Source: Paraburkholderia silvatlantica
GTDB lineage: Bacteria > Pseudomonadota > Gammaproteobacteria > Burkholderiales > Burkholderiaceae
DNA length: 64,000 nucleotides
NCBI RefSeq assembly: GCF_003096715.1
Contig: NZ_QEOL01000002.1
Location: 248,001 to 312,000, forward strand
Reading direction: 5' to 3'
In this document: positions 61,889-64,000 of the stretch, piece after piece
How the letters are laid out: every line of letters starts with the position of its first letter
Position numbering within the stretch: the stretch's first letter is position 1
Notes under the pieces: model-generated
The model's input: the letters and a program-made list of their open reading frames with translations, nothing else
What the model was told of the DNA's origin: nothing
The model's database searches: none
Position numbers and translations under genes: made by a program

Positions 61889-62412
61889 GCGCTGCCGCCC
61901 GCTCAGCTTTCGCTTTCCCCCTCCGCGCACTTTCTTCATTTGATTCTCCTCTGGATGCGCTTCAGGCACTGACCTGTTAGCGGCGTTGAAACACGTCCAA
62001 AACGAGACGCGTTCGTCCATGCCGTGAAAACTGACGCGTGGATACCACACTTTTTTGGAAACCTCTCGTCATACAGAACCCTTTCGTCTCAAATCTCGCT
62101 TCCGTTTGGGCGGCGCGTCGTCCGCGGCCCCGTGCGTGCGGGAGCGCCCCGCTGGGCGCGGCCCGGCAGGCTGCGATTCGCCGTGACGCGGGGCAGCGCA
62201 ACGCGGCGTCGGCAGCGGCAAACCAGGTTTTATCGGCGGCAAACTAATCCGCCCGATATACCGGCAATAACAGCGCTTATTTTTGGCCATAAAAATGGTC
62301 CGCAAAGATGGATCCGCCCAGAACGGCCACGCCTGCGAACGACGAAAAACAAAGCTTTGCCACGAGCGGTTCAGCCGCTCGACACCCTTTTTTGACAAAG
62401 ACTGGAGAACCC
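61889..62412. other. Porin leader and intergenic region
   Basis: 524 bp upstream of the porin. It contains the CTGGAG ribosome-binding site at its right end. No other supported feature, although the length suggests a regulated leader as is common for porins. Confidence 0.45.
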
Positions 62413-63510
62413 ATGAATAAAACGGTCAGCCGCGCGCTGCGCACCACCCTGAAGGCGAGCGCGCTCGCCGCTGTTCTTGCCGCCGCGTCGTCGGCGGCGT
62501 TTGCGCAGTCGAGCGTCCAGCTCTACGGCCAGGTCGACGAGTGGGTCGGGGCGACGAAATTTCCGGGCGGCCAGACCGCCTGGAACGTGAGCGGCGGGGG
62601 CATGTCCACGTCCTACTGGGGCATGAAGGGATCTGAAGATCTGGGCGGCGGCTACAAGGCGATCTTCACGCTGGAAAGCTTCTTCCGCGCGCAGAACGGC
62701 CAGTACGGCCGCTTCGCGGGCGATACGTTCTTCGCGCGCAATGCGTACGTCGGCCTCGAATCGCCGTACGGCACCGTCACGGCGGGGCGCCTGACGACGC
62801 AATTGTTCGTCTCGACGATTCTCTTCAACCCGTTCATCGATTCGTACACCTTCTCGCCGATGGTGTATCACGTGTATCTCGGCCTCTCGACGTTTCCGAC
62901 CTACACGACCGACCAGGGCGTGGTGGGCGACTCGGGCTGGAACAATGCCGTGCAGTACTCGTCGCCTAACTTCAACGGCCTCTCGGGTTCGGCCATGTAT
63001 GCGTTCGGCAACCAGGCCGGCCAGAACGGCTCGAAGAAGTGGAGCGTGCAGGGCCTGTATTTCCACGGCCCGTTCGCGGCCACGGCTGTCTACCAGTACG
63101 TGAACTTCAACAACACGCCGGGCGACATCGGCAGCATCGTGAGCGGCGACACGACCATCATCGGCCTGAAGAGCCAGGGCGTGGCGCAGGTCGGCCTCTC
63201 GTACGACCTCAAGTACGTGAAGTTCTTCGGCCAGTACATGTACACGGCGAACTGGCAGCAGGTGGGCAGCTGGCACGTGAACACCGCCCAGGGCGGCGTG
63301 ACGGTCCCGGCCGGCCCGGGCACGGTCATGGCGTCGTACGCGTATTCGCGCGACGGCGGCGGCCTGAACCAGACGCGCCAGACGGCCGCCATCGGCTACG
63401 ACTACCCGCTCTCCAAGCGCACGGACGTCTACGCGGCGTACATGTACGACCACTTCGACAACATGTCGAGCGGCCAGACCTACGGCGTGGGCATGCGCGC
63501 GAAGTTCTAG
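62413..63510 (+). CDS. Gram-negative trimeric porin (Burkholderia type)
   Basis: A 365-residue outer-membrane protein. After the signal peptide (cleavage near residue 32, AFAQS) the chain starts SSVQLYGQVDEWVGATKF, as in Burkholderia OpcP/Omp38-type porins. SYWGMKGSEDLGGGYKAIF (about 70-88) and FFARNAYVGLESPYGTVTAG (about 106-125) are the constriction-loop neighbours. The C-terminus ends in GVGMRAKF, with terminal Phe as the BAM recognition signal. Sixteen beta strands are expected. It allows passive diffusion of small hydrophilic solutes. Monocistronic. Confidence 0.95.
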   Translation: MNKTVSRALRTTLKASALAAVLAAASSAAFAQSSVQLYGQVDEWVGATKFPGGQTAWNVSGGGMSTSYWGMKGSEDLGGGYKAIFTLESFFRAQNGQYGRFAGDTFFARNAYVGLESPYGTVTAGRLTTQLFVSTILFNPFIDSYTFSPMVYHVYLGLSTFPTYTTDQGVVGDSGWNNAVQYSSPNFNGLSGSAMYAFGNQAGQNGSKKWSVQGLYFHGPFAATAVYQYVNFNNTPGDIGSIVSGDTTIIGLKSQGVAQVGLSYDLKYVKFFGQYMYTANWQQVGSWHVNTAQGGVTVPAGPGTVMASYAYSRDGGGLNQTRQTAAIGYDYPLSKRTDVYAAYMYDHFDNMSSGQTYGVGMRAKF

Positions 63511-63543
63511 GCCGCGCAGCCCGCAAGGTCGAGGTTCGACGCG

Positions 63544-63576
63544 AAAACCCCGCGCTGCGTGCAGTGCGGGTTTTTT
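63544..63576 (+). terminator. Rho-independent terminator of the porin gene
   Basis: CCCGC/GCGGG stem (63549-63553 with 63566-63570), extended by AAA/TTT pairing, followed by T6, about 40 bp after the stop codon. Confidence 0.85.
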
Positions 63577-63705
63577 GCTTTCTGGACCGTCCGACGCAAA
63601 GCGCGGTGAAGCGTGCCTGTGCGTTTGAACACCCGCACTTGATAAAACGAGGAAAATATCGTCGATTGATTCCCGTTTATTTATGTTCGAATTGAAGGCC
63701 GCGCA

Positions 63706-64000
63706 ATGGATACCCTCGTCAGCATGAAAGTGTTCCGCCAGGTGGTGGAGGCGGGCAGCTTCGTCGCGGCGGCCGAGCGCATGAACATGTCGGCCGCGAT
63801 GGCGAGCAAGCATGTGATGCATCTGGAGCAGCAGCTCGGCGCGCGGCTGTTGAACCGCACCACGCGCCGCGTCGCGCCCACCGAGGCGGGGCGCGAGTAC
63901 TACGAGCGAGTGGCCCTGGCGCTCACCGAACTCGACGAGGCCGGCCAGGCGGTGGGCGCGGCGAGCGTGGTGCCGCAGGGGCGGTTGCGCGTGTCGTCGC
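63706..64000 (+). CDS. LysR family transcriptional regulator (partial, right edge)
   Basis: The first 98 codons are visible. MDTLVSMKVFRQVVEAGSFV (about residues 1-20), AAAERMNMSAAMASKHVMHL (about 21-40) and NRTTRRVAPTEAGREYYERV form the winged HTH and linker helix of a LysR regulator of the CrgA-like branch. The effector domain lies beyond the window. The gene is separated from the porin by the terminator and about 130 bp, so it is expressed independently. Target unknown. Confidence 0.9.
   Translation, partial: MDTLVSMKVFRQVVEAGSFVAAAERMNMSAAMASKHVMHLEQQLGARLLNRTTRRVAPTEAGREYYERVALALTELDEAGQAVGAASVVPQGRLRVSS

Noticed and set aside
62371..63822. A 483-codon minus-strand frame opposite the porin
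   Set aside because: The plus strand encodes a clear porin with signal peptide and C-terminal Phe; the opposite frame is Arg/Val/His-rich noise.

Overview
This is a GC-rich, gene-dense chromosomal window from a betaproteobacterium, most likely a member of Burkholderia sensu lato (Paraburkholderia, Caballeronia or Burkholderia). The support is protein content: two DUF4148 secreted proteins, an H-NS-family protein, a KirBac-type potassium channel, a Burkholderia-type trimeric porin, a large fused indolepyruvate ferredoxin oxidoreductase and the rsmI/yraN/diaA/dolP neighbourhood. I ran no search, so genus and species are inference.

Left core (1-22,972): a partial sensor kinase, fpr, an EEP-family phosphodiesterase, secreted proteins, an FAD oxidoreductase next to a HiPIP, an amidase, a dienelactone hydrolase, a nitronate monooxygenase, a branched-chain amino acid binding protein, an MFS exporter, a HugZ-like protein, an H-NS protein, a CDF metal exporter, an Lrp regulator, an exonuclease/metallo-beta-lactamase pair, rlpA, then rsmI diverging from yraN-diaA-dolP-cytochrome c. 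The stretch ends at a tRNA-Ala(CGC).

Accessory block (about 22,980-35,845): it starts directly after the tRNA with iterated TGTAACC motifs and ends where a gamma-glutamyltransferase pseudogene has lost its 5' end. It holds a decayed dehydrogenase fragment, a catabolic-looking set (solute-binding protein, MFS, Ldh-family dehydrogenase, LysR), two HxlR-regulated oxidoreductase modules, IS256 and IS6 remnants, a truncated AraC regulator, an unrecognised two-gene operon facing an XRE regulator, an RHH/ParE toxin-antitoxin pair and a broken second antitoxin. I see no integrase.

Right core (about 37,250-64,000): an SRPBCC protein, then a translationally coupled bufferin-type RiPP operon (DUF2282 precursor, DUF692 MNIO enzyme, DUF2063 partner; 39,020-40,925), which is the most interesting system here. 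After it come DUF2239, an NCS2 nucleobase permease with a candidate antisense-strand sRNA in its leader, an NhaP antiporter, an EAL phosphodiesterase, cutC, the indolepyruvate oxidoreductase, KirBac, a hairpin tandem repeat, a LacI-AGE epimerase-fructokinase sugar operon, a DUF3309 microprotein, an EAL-CBS-GGDEF protein, a bile acid:sodium symporter family protein, a secreted Gly/Pro-rich protein, a porin and a partial LysR gene.

Most annotated genes have visible ribosome-binding sites, and many transcription units end at readable Rho-independent terminators. Several regulators (LacI, both HxlR modules, XRE) lie beside inverted repeats that are plausible operators.
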